A DNA stretch of 64,000 nt, from contig NZ_BCTC01000017.1 of the NCBI RefSeq assembly GCF_001571085.1, forward strand, positions 1 through 64,000, in the 5' to 3' direction. Under the pieces are notes generated by a model. It was not told the origin of the DNA. It ran no database searches and saw only the letters and a list, made by a program, of their open reading frames with translations. The translations under genes and the position numbers were made by a program. Source of the DNA: Azohydromonas lata NBRC 102462 (GTDB lineage: Bacteria; Pseudomonadota; Gammaproteobacteria; Burkholderiales; Burkholderiaceae_C). Every line of letters begins with the position of its first letter. Position 1 is the stretch's first letter. This document shows positions 6,676 to 19,539 of the stretch, one piece after another.

Positions 6676-7380
6676 TCAGCCCGGCTTGCGCAGGGCAAAG
6701 AGGTAGTTGACGCTGGTGTCGTTGCTCAGCGCGTAATGGCGCGTGAAGGGGTTGTATTCCAGCCCGCGCGTGCGCTGCAGCTCCAGCCCGGCGTCGCGGC
6801 ACCAGCGCGCCAGCTCGCTTGGACGGATGAACTTCTCGTATTCGTGCGTGCCGCGCGGCAGCAGCTTGAGCACGTACTCCGCGCCCACGATGGCCAGCAG
6901 GAAGGCCTTGGCGTTGCGGTTGAGCGTGGAGAAGAACACCCAGCCGCCGGGCTTGACCAGCGTGGTGCAGGCGCGCACCACCGACTCCGGCGCGGGCACG
7001 TGCTCCAGCATCTCCATGCAGGTCACGACGTCGAAGCTCGCGGGCCGCTCGGCCGCCAGCGCCTCGACGGCGATTTCGCGGTAGTCCACGTTATGCACGC
7101 CGGACTCCAGCGCGTGCAGCTGCGCGACCTTCAATGGCTTGACGGCCAGGTCTATGCCCAGCACCTGCGCGGCACCGCGCTGCGCCATGGCTTCGGACAG
7201 GATGCCCCCGCCACAGCCCACGTCGAGCAACTGCTTGTTGGCCAGCGGCACCAGGGAATCGATCCACTGCAGCCGCAGCGGGTTGATCTGGTGCAGGGGA
7301 CGGAATTCACTCTCGGGATCCCACCAGCGGTGGGCGAGCTCGCTGAACTTGGCCAGCTCCTGGGGGTCGGCGTTGATCAT
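6676..7380 (-). CDS. ubiG: ubiquinone biosynthesis O-methyltransferase UbiG
   Basis: 234-aa class I SAM-dependent methyltransferase. It starts [20 protein letters not shown], the UbiG N-terminal signature, and has motif [17 protein letters not shown] and the motif II/III region [15 protein letters not shown]. UbiG performs both O-methylation steps of the ubiquinone ring. The ATG at 7380 is preferred over an upstream one at 7410, which would add residues unlike the family and lie inside the upstream terminator. It is followed at 20 bp by gph. Confidence 0.93.
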   Translation of the reverse strand: MINADPQELAKFSELAHRWWDPESEFRPLHQINPLRLQWIDSLVPLANKQLLDVGCGGGILSEAMAQRGAAQVLGIDLAVKPLKVAQLHALESGVHNVDYREIAVEALAAERPASFDVVTCMEMLEHVPAPESVVRACTTLVKPGGWVFFSTLNRNAKAFLLAIVGAEYVLKLLPRGTHEYEKFIRPSELARWCRDAGLELQRTRGLEYNPFTRHYALSNDTSVNYLFALRKPG

Positions 7381-7400
7381 GGCGCGCATCGTAGCGGTAC

Positions 7401-7435
7401 TAAAAAGCACAAACCCCGCCGGGGCGGGGTTTGTG
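7401..7435 (-). terminator. rho-independent terminator of the ompA-like gene
   Basis: A 13-bp perfect stem, CACAAACCCCGCC (7408-7420) with GGCGGGGTTTGTG (7423-7435), has a two-base gap; pairing will open to a larger loop. On the minus strand it is followed by CTTTTTA. It separates the OmpA-like gene from ubiG. Confidence 0.85.
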
Positions 7436-7459
7436 ACTCAAGCGGTCCGGGAAACCGGA

Positions 7460-8113
7460 TTACTTGTTGCGCGTGCCGACCACTTCGATTTCGACGCGGC
7501 GGTTCTTGGCGCGGCCGTCGGCAGACTTGTTGTCGGCCACGGGCTGCTTCTCGCCCTTGCCTTCGGTGTACACGCGGTTCTTCTCGATGCCCTTGCTCAC
7601 CAGATAGGCCTTCACGGCTTCGGCGCGGCGCACCGACAGGCGCTGGTTGTAGGCATCGGTGCCGACGGAGTCGGTGTGACCCACGGCGATGATGACCTCC
7701 AGATTCACGCCACCGGTCTTGCCGACCAGCTCGTCCAGCTTGGAGCGGGCTTCGGGCTTGAGCACAGCCTTGTCGAAGTCGAAGAAGGCGTCAGCGGCGT
7801 AGGTGACCTTCTCGCTCACCGGGGCCGGCGGCACCACGGCCGGAGCCGGAGCCGGGGCGGGAGCCGGAGCCGGAGCAGCAGCCACCGGAGCCACAGGGGC
7901 GGGAGCCGGCGGCTTCAGGGCGCCGTCGCAAGCCTGGTCAGCCGTGGCCGGCGTCCAGGTGGAGTTGCGCCAGCACAGTTCGTTCGTACCGTTCTTGACG
8001 ACCGTGCCGTCCGTGGCACGCCAGTTATCAACCGTCTGGGCAAAGGCACTCGACAGCGGGGCAGCAAGCGCGGCCGATGCAAACAGCACCGCCACGGCAT
8101 TCAGTTTCTTCAT
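7460..8113 (-). CDS. OmpA-family outer-membrane, peptidoglycan-binding protein
   Basis: 217 aa. A signal peptide covers residues 1-25 (MKKLNAVAVL... ending SSAFA before Gln). A short region with two Cys follows, then an Ala/Pro-only linker (about 60-88), then a C-terminal OmpA domain (about 95-215). That domain carries the peptidoglycan-binding motif GHTDSVGTDAYNQRLSVRRA and ends in GRAKNRRVEIEV. It lacks a full beta-barrel, so it is a short periplasm-facing OmpA-like protein, common in this family of bacteria. GAGAGGAGA lies seven bases before the ATG. It is divergent from gyrA and has its own terminator. Confidence 0.9.
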   Translation of the reverse strand: MKKLNAVAVLFASAALAAPLSSAFAQTVDNWRATDGTVVKNGTNELCWRNSTWTPATADQACDGALKPPAPAPVAPVAAAPAPAPAPAPAPAVVPPAPVSEKVTYAADAFFDFDKAVLKPEARSKLDELVGKTGGVNLEVIIAVGHTDSVGTDAYNQRLSVRRAEAVKAYLVSKGIEKNRVYTEGKGEKQPVADNKSADGRAKNRRVEIEVVGTRNK

Positions 8114-8393
8114 TGATTCTCCTCTCAAGGAAAGCCGCAGGACTCTGCGAAACGTCCGAATCGGAAGCAAGAAAACCCGGCAAACACCCGGTCTCGCGAG
8201 CGATCACCACCGACGACCCATTGTGCCATCGGGGCTTCTTGACTCCTCCATTTTGGCTCGCGCCTCCCCAAGCGGCCTCCACCCCTGTTGCGCGGCTGCG
8301 ACAAGCTGCGCGGCTTAGAATCGCCGATCCGCTGCTTCTTTTTAATGCGGAGCCAGCTTCGCGCCCGCGCGCGACGGCCGAGCCCGTCTGCCC

Positions 8394-11035
<2,642 letters not shown>

Positions 11036-11036
<1 letters not shown>

Positions 11037-11602
11037 TGTGGAAATCGATCGCGCTGGCCGCGGCGCTGGCCGTGGCCGGCGCCGGCGCCCACGCGCAAAG
11101 CAAGAAGGAGCTGGCGCAAAAGGCCGTGCAACTGCAGGCTGAAGGCGTCGAGGGCATTGGGCGCAGCATCGCCGACCAGACGGCCAACCAGGTGCTCAGC
11201 GCCGTGGGCCCGGCGCTGCAGGCCGTGCCGCCGGAAAAGCGCGAGGCCACGGCCAAGGACTTGCAGGCCGAGGTCAAGAAGTTCCACGCCGAGATCGAGA
11301 CCGTGCTGCGCAAGCGCGCCGCCGAAGCCGGCCCCGCCACGCTGGGCGCGCTGCTGGAGTCGCGCTTCAGCGAGGACGAGCTCAAGACGCTCATCGCCTG
11401 GCTCGAATCCCCCGTGTCCAAGAAGTTCGAGCAGATCGTCCCCGAGATGCACCAGGCCCTGTCGCAAAAGGTGGTGGCCGACACCAAGGGCACCGTGGAG
11501 CCGCGCCTGAAGGCACTGGAAGCCACCCTGCGCAAGCGGCTGGAGGCCGGCGGCGCCCAGCTCTCGGCCCCCGCGGCCGGCAGCGCGCCCGGCAAGAAGT
11601 GA
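11036..11602 (+). CDS. secreted DUF2059-like protein
   Basis: 188 aa with a clear signal peptide ([21 protein letters not shown]). The mature part is helical and charged, and ends in the DUF2059 pattern [23 protein letters not shown] followed by a long helix. The family is of unknown function and periplasmic in known members. Its ATG overlaps the gyrA stop by one base, implying translational coupling, and its stop overlaps a possible GTG upstream start of serC. The position between gyrA and serC recurs in Comamonadaceae. Confidence 0.75.
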
Positions 11603-11613
11603 GCGAGGCCCGC

Positions 11614-12711
11614 ATGAAGCAGCGTCCCTACAACTTTTCCGCCGGCCCGGCCGCGCTGCCGGCCGAGGTGCTGGAGCAGGCCGCCGCCGAGATGCTGGAC
11701 TGGCACGGCAGCGGCATGGGCGTGATGGAGATGAGCCATCGCGGCAAGGAGTTCATCTCCATCGCCCACCAGGCCGAAGCCGACCTGCGCCGCCTGCTGG
11801 CCGTGCCGCCCAACTTCCACATCCTGTTCATGCAGGGCGGCGGCCTGGCCGAAAACGCCATCGTCCCCATGAACCTGAGCGCCGGCGCGGCGGCGGACTT
11901 CGTGGTCACCGGCAGCTGGTCGCAGAAGTCGTTCAAGGAAGCCAAGAAGTATTGCGACGCGCAGCTCGCCGCCACCAACGCCGTGGAGGGCCGCCACACC
12001 ACGCTGCCTGCCCCGGCCTCGTGGAAGCTGCGCCGCGAAGCGCGCTACGTGCACCTCTGCAGCAACGAGACCATCCACGGCGTGGAGTTCCACGAGCTGC
12101 CGGACCTCCAGGCGCTGGGCAGCGGGCTGCCGCTGGTGGTGGACTGCTCCTCGCACATCCTCTCGCGCGCCATCGACTGGTCGCGCGTGGGCCTGGCCTT
12201 CGCCGGCGCGCAAAAGAACATCGGCCCCGCGGGGCTGACCCTCGTCATGGTGCGCGAAGACCTGCTGGGCCACGCCATGTCGGTGTGCCCCTCGGCCTTC
12301 GACTACAAGACCGTGGCCGAGCACGGCTCCATGTACAACACGCCGCCGACGTATTCCATCTACATCGCCGGGCTGGTCTTCCAGTGGCTGCTGCGCCAGG
12401 GCGGCGTGGCCGAGATGGAGCGCCGCGCCATCGAGAAGGCCACCCTGCTCTACGGCGCCATAGACGGCTCCGGCTTCTACAGCAACCAGGTGGATGCCGG
12501 CTGCCGCTCGCGCATGAACGTGCCCTTCTTCATGCCGGACGAGCGGCTGTACGCCCCCTTCCTGGAAGGCGCCGCCGAGCGCGGGCTGCTGCAGCTCAAG
12601 GGCCACAAGTCCGTGGGCGGCCTGCGCGCCTCCCTCTACAACGCCATGCCGCTGCAAGGCGTGCAGGCGCTGGTGTCCTACATGACCGAGTTCCAGGCGC
12701 GCCATGGCTGA
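11614..12711 (+). CDS. serC: phosphoserine aminotransferase
   Basis: 365-aa class V PLP aminotransferase. It begins [16 protein letters not shown], which aligns with the family N-terminus, and the PLP lysine lies in [12 protein letters not shown]. The C-terminus ends [16 protein letters not shown]. It converts 3-phosphohydroxypyruvate to phosphoserine and also serves pyridoxal phosphate synthesis. The ATG at 11614, preceded by GCGAGG, is chosen over a GTG at 11599 that would add five unrelated residues. Its last eight bases overlap pheA. Confidence 0.95.
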   Translation: MKQRPYNFSAGPAALPAEVLEQAAAEMLDWHGSGMGVMEMSHRGKEFISIAHQAEADLRRLLAVPPNFHILFMQGGGLAENAIVPMNLSAGAAADFVVTGSWSQKSFKEAKKYCDAQLAATNAVEGRHTTLPAPASWKLRREARYVHLCSNETIHGVEFHELPDLQALGSGLPLVVDCSSHILSRAIDWSRVGLAFAGAQKNIGPAGLTLVMVREDLLGHAMSVCPSAFDYKTVAEHGSMYNTPPTYSIYIAGLVFQWLLRQGGVAEMERRAIEKATLLYGAIDGSGFYSNQVDAGCRSRMNVPFFMPDERLYAPFLEGAAERGLLQLKGHKSVGGLRASLYNAMPLQGVQALVSYMTEFQARHG

Positions 12712-13810
12712 CCACGACGACACCCTCCCCCAGGACCTGCCGGGCCTGCGCGTGCGCATCGACGCGGTGGACCGCGAGCTGCTGGCGCTCATCAACCGCC
12801 GCGCCGCGCTGGCGCACGCCGTGGGCGAGATCAAGAAGAAGGAAGGCTCACCCGTCTTCCGCCCCGAGCGCGAGCAGCAGGTCATAGAGAACCTCAAGTC
12901 CATCAACCCCGGACCGCTGAAGAACGAAAGCCTGGCGCCCATCTGGCGCGAGGTCATGTCCGCCTGCCGCGCGCTGGAGACGCCCACGCGCGTGGCCTTC
13001 CTGGGCCCGGCGGGCACCTTCAGCGAGGAGGCGGCGCTGAACTACTTCGGCAGCTCCATCGTCCGCGTGCCTTGCGCGAGCATCGACGAGGTGTTCCGCG
13101 CCACCAGCGCCGGCTCGGCCGACTTCGGCGTGGTGCCGGTGGAGAACTCCACCGAGGGCGCCGTGGCCCGCTCCATGGACCTGTTCCTCACCACGCCGCT
13201 GAACATCGTGGGCGAGACCAGCCTGCTGGTGCGCCACAACCTGCTGCGCCTGCGCGAGGATCTGCAAGGCATCACCGCCGTGTGCGCCCACCCGCAGGCC
13301 CTGGGCCAGTGCCACGAGTGGCTGTCGCAGCACCTCCCGGGCGTGGAGCGGCGTCCCGTCACCAGCAACGCCGAAGGCGCACGGCTGGCCTCCAAGGACC
13401 CGTCGCTGGCCGCGCTGGCCAGCACGCGCGCGGGCAACGAGTTCGGCCTGCACGTGGTCGCGCCCGGCGTGCAGGACGACCCGCGCAACCGCACCCGCTT
13501 CGTGATGGTGGCCGACCCGCTCAAGCAGCCCCTGCCCGCGCCCTCCGGCGTGGACTGCACCAGCCTCGTGATCGCCGTGCCCAACCTGCCCGGCGCCATG
13601 CACGACCTGCTGGTGCCGCTCAAGGATGCGGGCGTGTCCATGAGCCGCTTCGAGTCGCGCCCGGCGCGCTCCGGGCAGTGGGAGTACTACTTCTACATCG
13701 ACCTGCAGGGCCACCCCGACGAGCCGCGCGTCGCGCAGGCGCTGCAGGTCCTGCGCGCCAAGTGCAGCTTCTTCAAGCTGTTGGGCGGCTACCCGCTGGA
13801 CAGGCACTGA
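12704..13810 (+). CDS. pheA: bifunctional chorismate mutase / prephenate dehydratase
   Basis: 368 aa in three parts: an AroQ chorismate mutase helix bundle (about 10-95, [20 protein letters not shown]), a prephenate dehydratase domain (about 98-275) with [23 protein letters not shown] and the TRF motif, and a C-terminal ACT domain with the phenylalanine-binding ESRP motif in [11 protein letters not shown]. It turns chorismate into phenylpyruvate and is expected to be feedback-inhibited by phenylalanine. It overlaps serC by eight bases and is followed by tyrA after two bases. Confidence 0.97.
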   Translation: MADHDDTLPQDLPGLRVRIDAVDRELLALINRRAALAHAVGEIKKKEGSPVFRPEREQQVIENLKSINPGPLKNESLAPIWREVMSACRALETPTRVAFLGPAGTFSEEAALNYFGSSIVRVPCASIDEVFRATSAGSADFGVVPVENSTEGAVARSMDLFLTTPLNIVGETSLLVRHNLLRLREDLQGITAVCAHPQALGQCHEWLSQHLPGVERRPVTSNAEGARLASKDPSLAALASTRAGNEFGLHVVAPGVQDDPRNRTRFVMVADPLKQPLPAPSGVDCTSLVIAVPNLPGAMHDLLVPLKDAGVSMSRFESRPARSGQWEYYFYIDLQGHPDEPRVAQALQVLRAKCSFFKLLGGYPLDRH

Positions 13811-13812
13811 GC

Positions 13813-14697
13813 ATGCGCGTGCAGCGGCTGGCCCTGGTGGGCTGCGGCCTCATGGGCGGCTCCTTCGCCCTGGCGCTGCGCCGCGCCGGGCTGGCCGGCC
13901 GCATCGTGAGCTGCGGGCCGGACGCGGTGGCCCTGGCCAAGGCGCTCGAATTGGGCGTGATCGACGAAGTCGCCCCCGGCGCCGCGCAGGCCGCCGAGGG
14001 CGCGGACCTGGTGCTCGTGGCCGTGCCCGTGGCCGCCACCGAGCCCGTGCTGGCCGAGATCGCCCCCGCGCTTGGGGCCGAGGCGCTGCTCATGGACGTG
14101 GGCAGCACCAAGCGTGACGTGGAAGCCGCCGCGCGCCGCGTGCTGGGCCCGCGGCTGGAGCGCTTCGTCCCCGCCCATCCGATCGCCGGCAAGGAGACCG
14201 CCGGCGTCGCCCATGCCGACGCCGCGCTCTTTGCCAACCGCCACGCCATCCTCACCCCGCTGCCGGAGAACCCGGCGGCGCTGGTGCAGCGCGCCGCCGC
14301 GCTGTGGGAGGCGCTGGGTGCGCGCGTGCGCCGCATGAGCCCGCAGGCGCACGACGCCGCCTTCGCCGCCGTCAGCCACCTGCCCCACCTGCTGGCCTAC
14401 GCCTACTTCGACGGCGTGGCGCGGCAGCCGTTGGGCGCGGACTTCCTCTCGCTGGCCGGCCCGGGCTTTCGCGACTTCACCCGCATCGCCGCCAGCGATC
14501 CCGCGGTGTGGCGCGACATCCTGCTGACCAACCGCGACGAGGTGCTGCGCCAGGCCGGCGAGTTCCGCCGCGCGCTCGACGGCTTCGAGCAACTGCTGCG
14601 CACCGGCGACGCCCAAGCGCTGGAAGACCACATCCGCGAGGTGGCCCAGGCGCGCGCGGGCTGGCATCCGGGCGCCCCACCCTCACAGTCCCGCTGA
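13813..14697 (+). CDS. tyrA: prephenate dehydrogenase
   Basis: 294 aa. The Rossmann fold starts at once with [19 protein letters not shown], followed by the [16 protein letters not shown] substrate-binding motif and the helical dimerisation domain ([17 protein letters not shown]). It oxidises prephenate to 4-hydroxyphenylpyruvate for tyrosine. No ACT or chorismate mutase domain is attached, the usual betaproteobacterial form. The ATG at 13813 follows the pheA stop by two bases. Confidence 0.95.
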   Translation: MRVQRLALVGCGLMGGSFALALRRAGLAGRIVSCGPDAVALAKALELGVIDEVAPGAAQAAEGADLVLVAVPVAATEPVLAEIAPALGAEALLMDVGSTKRDVEAAARRVLGPRLERFVPAHPIAGKETAGVAHADAALFANRHAILTPLPENPAALVQRAAALWEALGARVRRMSPQAHDAAFAAVSHLPHLLAYAYFDGVARQPLGADFLSLAGPGFRDFTRIAASDPAVWRDILLTNRDEVLRQAGEFRRALDGFEQLLRTGDAQALEDHIREVAQARAGWHPGAPPSQSR

Positions 14698-14758
14698 ACA
14701 TCCCCCCAGCGCGCCGCCCGGCGGCGGCGCGCCCAACGCGACCCACGCGCCCCTTCGC

Positions 14759-16804
14759 ATGTACGACATCCCCTTCCTCGACCTGCCCCCGCTCATCGGC
14801 GCCGCCGGCACGGTGCGCCTGCCGGGCTCCAAGAGCATCTCCAACCGCGTGCTGCTGCTGGCCGGCCTCTGCGAGGGCCAGACCCTGGTGCACGACCTGC
14901 TGGACTCGGACGACACCCGCGTGATGCTGGACGCGCTGCGCCGCCTGGGCTGCGGCGTCGAGGCCACGGCCGAGGGCCCGCTGCGCGTCACCGGCCTGGG
15001 CGGCCGCCTGAGCGTGCACGACGCCGAGCTGTTCCTGGGCAACGCCGGCACGGCCATGCGCCCGCTCACCGCGGCGCTGGCGCTGCTGGCGGCCACGCAG
15101 GGCGGCACCTTCGAGCTCAGCGGCGTGCCGCGCATGCACGAGCGCCCCATCGGCGACCTCGTGGACGCGCTGCGCCAGCTCGGCTGCGGCGTGGACTACC
15201 TGGGCCAGGACGGCTACCCGCCGCTGCGCCTCACCGGCAGCGCCGGCGGCCGCGCGGACACGGCCGCGCCCATCCGCGTGCGCGGCGACGTTTCCAGCCA
15301 GTTCCTCACCGCGCTGCTGCTGGCGCTGCCGCTGGTGAGCGAGCGCGGCCCAATCACCGTCGAGGTGCAGGGCGAGCTGATCTCCAAGCCCTACATCGAC
15401 ATCACGCTCAAGCTGCTCACGCGCTTTGGCATCGCCGTGCAGCGCGAGGGCTGGGAGCGCTTCACCATCCCGCAGGGCAGCGCCTACCGCTCGCCGGGCG
15501 AGATCTGGGTGGAAGGCGACGCCTCCTCGGCCTCCTATTTCGTGGCGCTGGGCGCCATTGCCGCCACCGAGGCACCGCTGCGCATCGAGGGCGTGGGCAG
15601 CGAGTCCATCCAGGGCGACGTCGCCTTCGTGGACGCCGCGCGCGCCATGGGGGCTGCCGTGACGCTGGGGCCCAACTTCATCGAGGTCAGCCGCGGCGCC
15701 TGGCCGCTGCGCGCCGTCCACATGGACTGCAACCACATCCCCGACGCGGCCATGACGCTGGCGGTGATGGCGCTGTACGCCCGCGGCAGCACGCGGCTGA
15801 CCAACATCGCCAGCTGGCGCGTGAAGGAAACCGACCGCATCGCCGCCATGGCCGCCGAGCTGCGCAAGGTGGGCGCCACGGTGGTCGAGGGCGAGGACTT
15901 CATCGAGGTCTCGCCCCCCACCACCGGCGGCTGGCTGCCCGCGGCCGTCCACACCTACGACGACCACCGCATGGCCATGTGCCTGTCGCTGGCCGCCTTC
16001 AACCCGCTGGCCTCGGCCGACCCGGTGGTGCCCGTGCGCATCCTGGACCCCAAGTGCGTGGGCAAGACCTTCCCCGACTACTTCGAGACGCTCTTCGGCC
16101 TGGCGCGCGCCGAGCGCTCGCTGGTGCCCGTGATCACCATCGACGGGCCCACGGCCTCCGGCAAGGGCACGCTGGCCAGCACCGTCGCCCAGGCGCTGGG
16201 CTACCACACGCTGGACTCCGGTTCGCTCTACCGCGTCACGGCGCTGGCCGCGCTCAACCGCGGCGTGGACACCACCGACGGCGAGGCCATGGCCGCGCTG
16301 GCGCGCGGCCTGAACCTGCGCTTCGAAGGCGAGCGGCTGTGGCTGGACGGCCAGGACGTCAGCCACGAGCTGCGCCGCGAGGAAGTGGGCTCCACCGCCT
16401 CGCGCATCTCCGCGCTGGGCGAGCTGCGCGCCGCGCTCTACGCCGTGCAACTGGCCTTCCGCCGCGCGCCGGGGCTGGTGGCCGACGGCCGCGACATGGG
16501 CACCGTCATCTTCCCGGACGCGCCGCTCAAGGTGTTTCTGACCGCCAGTCCGGCCATGCGCGCGGAACGCCGGTATAAGCAATTGATTTCAAAAGGAATT
16601 TCTGCTAGCATCGACGAGCTTCGTGCCGACCTTGAGGCGCGCGACGAGCGGGACAGGAACCGCTTGATCGCCCCCTTGAAGCCGGCGCAGGACGCGCTGC
16701 TGCTGGACAACTCGGCGCAGACGGTGCAGGCCTCGACCGGCATCGTGCTGCAGTGGTGGGCCCAACGCGGCCCGTTCCGGGACAGCGGCGCGCCGCAGTC
16801 CTGA
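14759..16804 (+). CDS. aroA-cmk: fused EPSP synthase (AroA) and cytidylate kinase (Cmk)
   Basis: A single 681-aa frame. Residues 1-450 are Aro[30 protein letters not shown] and [16 protein letters not shown] are the phosphoshikimate- and PEP-binding motifs. Residues from about 457 are Cmk, with the P-loop [15 protein letters not shown], the DSGSLYR CMP-binding motif and [16 protein letters not shown]. AroA makes EPSP for chorismate; Cmk phosphorylates CMP/dCMP. In most bacteria these are adjacent separate genes; here no stop or start separates them. The fusion is known in Comamonadaceae. It lies between tyrA and rpsA. Confidence 0.97.
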   Translation: MYDIPFLDLPPLIGAAGTVRLPGSKSISNRVLLLAGLCEGQTLVHDLLDSDDTRVMLDALRRLGCGVEATAEGPLRVTGLGGRLSVHDAELFLGNAGTAMRPLTAALALLAATQGGTFELSGVPRMHERPIGDLVDALRQLGCGVDYLGQDGYPPLRLTGSAGGRADTAAPIRVRGDVSSQFLTALLLALPLVSERGPITVEVQGELISKPYIDITLKLLTRFGIAVQREGWERFTIPQGSAYRSPGEIWVEGDASSASYFVALGAIAATEAPLRIEGVGSESIQGDVAFVDAARAMGAAVTLGPNFIEVSRGAWPLRAVHMDCNHIPDAAMTLAVMALYARGSTRLTNIASWRVKETDRIAAMAAELRKVGATVVEGEDFIEVSPPTTGGWLPAAVHTYDDHRMAMCLSLAAFNPLASADPVVPVRILDPKCVGKTFPDYFETLFGLARAERSLVPVITIDGPTASGKGTLASTVAQALGYHTLDSGSLYRVTALAALNRGVDTTDGEAMAALARGLNLRFEGERLWLDGQDVSHELRREEVGSTASRISALGELRAALYAVQLAFRRAPGLVADGRDMGTVIFPDAPLKVFLTASPAMRAERRYKQLISKGISASIDELRADLEARDERDRNRLIAPLKPAQDALLLDNSAQTVQASTGIVLQWWAQRGPFRDSGAPQS

Positions 16805-16838
16805 AGGGTTTCTCGACAAGCCCACGAAGCCTACGGGC

Positions 16839-16906
16839 CCGCTTTCCCGCTGCCTTCGCACCGCCTGGGCAGTGTCCCCGCACCGCAAGGCGCGCCGGGA
16901 AAGCGG
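16839..16906 (+). promoter_or_regulatory. inverted repeat in the rpsA leader
   Basis: A perfect 11-bp inverted repeat, CCGCTTTCCCG (16839-16849) with CGGGAAAGCGG (16896-16906), has a 46-base loop and lies in the 184-bp gap before rpsA. No T run follows, so it is not a simple terminator. S1 synthesis is known to be autoregulated through structured leader RNA in E. coli; a similar role here is an inference. Confidence 0.4.
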
Positions 16907-16988
16907 ATTCACAACCTAACCCCGCAACGGCAGTTGCACGAAACGCCGGCACCGCCTTCGACGCGGCCCACCGGCCAGGAAACACCCC

Positions 16989-18704
16989 ATGATGGATACC
17001 CAAAACGCCACCCAGGGCGGCGAGTCTTTTGCCGCCCTGTTCGAAGAAAGCCTGCAGCAGCGCGACATGCGCGCTGGCGAGGTCATCTCCGCCGAGGTGG
17101 TGCGCATCGAGCACAACTTCGTGGTGGTCAACGCCGGCCTGAAGTCCGAGGCCTACGTTCCCATCGAAGAATTCAAGAACGACCAGGGCGAAGTCGAAGT
17201 CCAGGTGGGCGACTTCGTCTCGGTGGCCATCGACGCGCTGGAAAACGGCTACGGCGACACCATCCTGTCGCGCGACAAGGCCAAGCGCCTGGCCTCTTGG
17301 CTGTCGCTGGAAAACGCGCTGGAATCCGGCGAGTTCGTCACCGGCACCGTCTCCGGCAAGGTCAAGGGCGGCCTGACCGTCCTGGTCAACGGCATCCGCG
17401 CCTTCCTGCCCGGCTCCCTCATCGACACCCGCCCCGTCAAGGACCTGACTCCTTACGAAGGCAAGACGATGGAGTTCAAGGTCATCAAGCTCGACCGCAA
17501 GCGCAACAACGTGGTGCTGAGCCGCCGCGCCGTGGTCGAAGCCTCGATGGGCGAAGAGCGCGCCAAGCTGCTGGAAACGCTGACCGAGGGCGCCATCGTC
17601 CACGGCGTGGTCAAGAACATCACCGAGTACGGTGCGTTCGTTGACCTGGGCGGCATCGACGGCCTGCTGCACATCACCGACATGGCCTGGCGCCGCGTGC
17701 GTCACCCGAGCGAAGTGGTCCAGGTGGGCCAGGAGCTCGACGCCAAGGTGCTGAAGTTCGACGCCGAGAAGAACCGCGTCTCCCTGGGCCTGAAGCAACT
17801 GGGCGACGACCCCTGGCACGGCGTGTCGCGCCGCTACCCGGCCGGCACCCGCCTGTTCGGCAAGGTCACCAACATCGCCGACTACGGCGCGTTCGTCGAG
17901 ATCGAGCCGGGCATCGAAGGCCTGGTGCACGTCTCCGAAATGGACTGGACCAACAAGAACGTCGCTCCCGCCAAGGTCGTCACCCTGGGCGAGGAAGTCG
18001 AAGTCATGGTCCTGGAGATCGACGAGGACAAGCGCCGCATCTCCCTGGGCATGAAGCAGTGCAAGCCCAATCCCTGGGAAGAGTTCGCCGAGACCGTCAA
18101 GCGCGGCGACAAGGTCAAGGGCCCGGTCAAGTCCATCACCGACTTCGGCGTGTTCGTGGGCCTGGCCCAGGGCATCGACGGCCTGGTGCACCTCTCCGAC
18201 CTGTCCTGGAACGAGACCGGCGAAGCCGCCGTGCGCAACTTCAAGAAGGGCCAGGAAGTCGAAGCCGTCGTGCTGGCCGTGGACGTCGAGCGCGAGCGCA
18301 TCAGCCTGGGCATCAAGCAGCTCGACGGCGACCCGTTCGCCACCTTCACCACGCTCAATGACCGCGGCTCGCTGGTCAGCGGCAAGGTGAAGACCGTCGA
18401 CCCGCGCGGCGCCGAGATCCAGCTGACCGAAGAGGTGACGGGCTACCTGCGCGCCTCCGAAATCAGCCGCGACCGCGTCGAAGACGCCCGCAACGTGCTC
18501 AAGGAAGGCGACGACGTCTCCGCCATGATCATCAACATCGACCGCAAGACGCGTTCGATCCAGCTGTCGATCAAGGCCAAGGACAACGCCGACCAGCAAG
18601 AAGCCATGCAGCGCCTGTCGCAGAGCAACGAGCGCGAGACCGCCGGCACCACCAGCCTGGGCGCCCTGCTGCGCGCCAAGCTGGACAACCGCGACAACGG
18701 CTGA
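16989..18704 (+). CDS. rpsA: 30S ribosomal protein S1
   Basis: 571 aa with six S1/OB-fold repeats. The repeat signatures are visible as [39 protein letters not shown] and [20 protein letters not shown], with more degenerate copies at both ends (the first contains [15 protein letters not shown]). S1 binds mRNA on the 30S subunit and promotes initiation at weak Shine-Dalgarno sites. AGGA lies eight bases before the first of two tandem ATGs. ihfB follows at 21 bp, the usual pairing. Confidence 0.97.
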   Translation: MMDTQNATQGGESFAALFEESLQQRDMRAGEVISAEVVRIEHNFVVVNAGLKSEAYVPIEEFKNDQGEVEVQVGDFVSVAIDALENGYGDTILSRDKAKRLASWLSLENALESGEFVTGTVSGKVKGGLTVLVNGIRAFLPGSLIDTRPVKDLTPYEGKTMEFKVIKLDRKRNNVVLSRRAVVEASMGEERAKLLETLTEGAIVHGVVKNITEYGAFVDLGGIDGLLHITDMAWRRVRHPSEVVQVGQELDAKVLKFDAEKNRVSLGLKQLGDDPWHGVSRRYPAGTRLFGKVTNIADYGAFVEIEPGIEGLVHVSEMDWTNKNVAPAKVVTLGEEVEVMVLEIDEDKRRISLGMKQCKPNPWEEFAETVKRGDKVKGPVKSITDFGVFVGLAQGIDGLVHLSDLSWNETGEAAVRNFKKGQEVEAVVLAVDVERERISLGIKQLDGDPFATFTTLNDRGSLVSGKVKTVDPRGAEIQLTEEVTGYLRASEISRDRVEDARNVLKEGDDVSAMIINIDRKTRSIQLSIKAKDNADQQEAMQRLSQSNERETAGTTSLGALLRAKLDNRDNG

Positions 18705-18725
18705 GACTGAAGGCGGCCCACGGTC

Positions 18726-19046
18726 ATGACCCGTTCCGACCTCGTGGCCGAGCTGGCCGAGCGCTTCGGCCAGCTCACGCACCGCGACACCGAGTTCGCG
18801 GTCAAGACCATTCTCGACGCGATGTCCGACGCCCTGGCGCGCGGCCACCGCATCGAGATCCGGGGCTTCGGCAGCTTCTCCATCAACCGCCGTCCGCCGC
18901 GCATGGGGCGCAATCCCCGCAGCGGCGAGCCGGTGCTGATCCCGGAGAAGCTGGTGCCGCATTTCAAGCCCGGCAAGGCACTGCGCGAGGCGGTGGACGC
19001 CAACGTCCCCGTCGCGCCGGAGCCCGCCGAGCTGGCCGCGGACTGA
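18726..19046 (+). CDS. ihfB: integration host factor subunit beta
   Basis: 106 aa, starting [17 protein letters not shown], with the DNA-bending arm region [27 protein letters not shown] and the intercalating Pro in RNPRSG. IHF is a sequence-specific DNA-bending heterodimer; the alpha subunit is encoded elsewhere. IHF commonly assists integrases of the type found in the island. The C-terminus has a short Pro/Glu-rich extension. It ends the operon before a strong terminator. Confidence 0.95.
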   Translation: MTRSDLVAELAERFGQLTHRDTEFAVKTILDAMSDALARGHRIEIRGFGSFSINRRPPRMGRNPRSGEPVLIPEKLVPHFKPGKALREAVDANVPVAPEPAELAAD

Positions 19047-19098
19047 GCTTTCAGCCCCGCCGCCCCGACAGCGGTCTTTTCCATCCCGTCCCATCGCA

Positions 19099-19124
19099 AA
19101 CGGCGCCTTCACGGCGCCGTTTTT
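19099..19124 (+). terminator. rho-independent terminator after ihfB
   Basis: A nine-bp stem, AACGGCGCC (19099-19107) with GGCGCCGTT (19113-19121), has a five-base loop and is followed by further T residues. It closes the gyrA-ihfB gene string. Confidence 0.85.
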
Positions 19125-19229
19125 CCGTGCGCCGGGCCTTGGCCTGGCGCAAAGCCGAGCGCGGGCCAGGAGTCCGCGGCTCCTCCCATACCGGGGCGCG
19201 TGGTGAGCGCTCGCTAAAATCGCCCGCCC

Positions 19230-19538
19230 ATGCGCTTCCTCGTCTGGCTCTTCCGGGCCTTCCTCTTCTTCGCGCTGTTCGCCTTCGCGCTCAACAACCG
19301 CCAAACCGCCACCGTGCACTGGTTCTTCGGCCAGGAATGGCACGCGCCGCTGGTGATCGTGGTGCTGGCGGCCTTTGCCGCGGGCTGCGCCGTGGGCGTG
19401 CTGGCCATGGTGCCGGCGTGGTGGCACCACCGCCGCCAGGCCACGCGCCAGGTCGAAGGCGCCACGCCCGCAGCCGCTGCGCAGCCGCAGCCCGCGGCCG
19501 AGGTGCTGGCCGAGCATCCGCCGCGCGAGGGACTCTGA
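19230..19538 (+). CDS. lapA: LapA-family (DUF1049) inner-membrane protein
   Basis: 102 aa with two membrane segments (about 3-20, WLFRAFLFFALFAFAL, and about 40-63, PLVIVVLAAFAAGCAVGVLA), and an Ala/Pro-rich cytoplasmic tail. LapA/DUF1049 proteins accompany LapB in the control of lipopolysaccharide assembly. It overlaps nothing, but the lapB ATG follows its TGA after one base, so the two are co-translated. Confidence 0.85.
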   Translation: MRFLVWLFRAFLFFALFAFALNNRQTATVHWFFGQEWHAPLVIVVLAAFAAGCAVGVLAMVPAWWHHRRQATRQVEGATPAAAAQPQPAAEVLAEHPPREGL

Positions 19539-19539
19539 G

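Noticed and set aside
8316-8321. TAGAAT as a full gyrA promoter
   Set aside because: The only -35-like hexamer (TTGCGC, 8288-8293) is 22 bp away, so only the -10 half is plausible and it was not listed as a feature.
11599-11613. GTG start for serC
   Set aside because: It would add five residues not seen in SerC; the ATG at 11614 fits the family start and has a purine-rich site before it.
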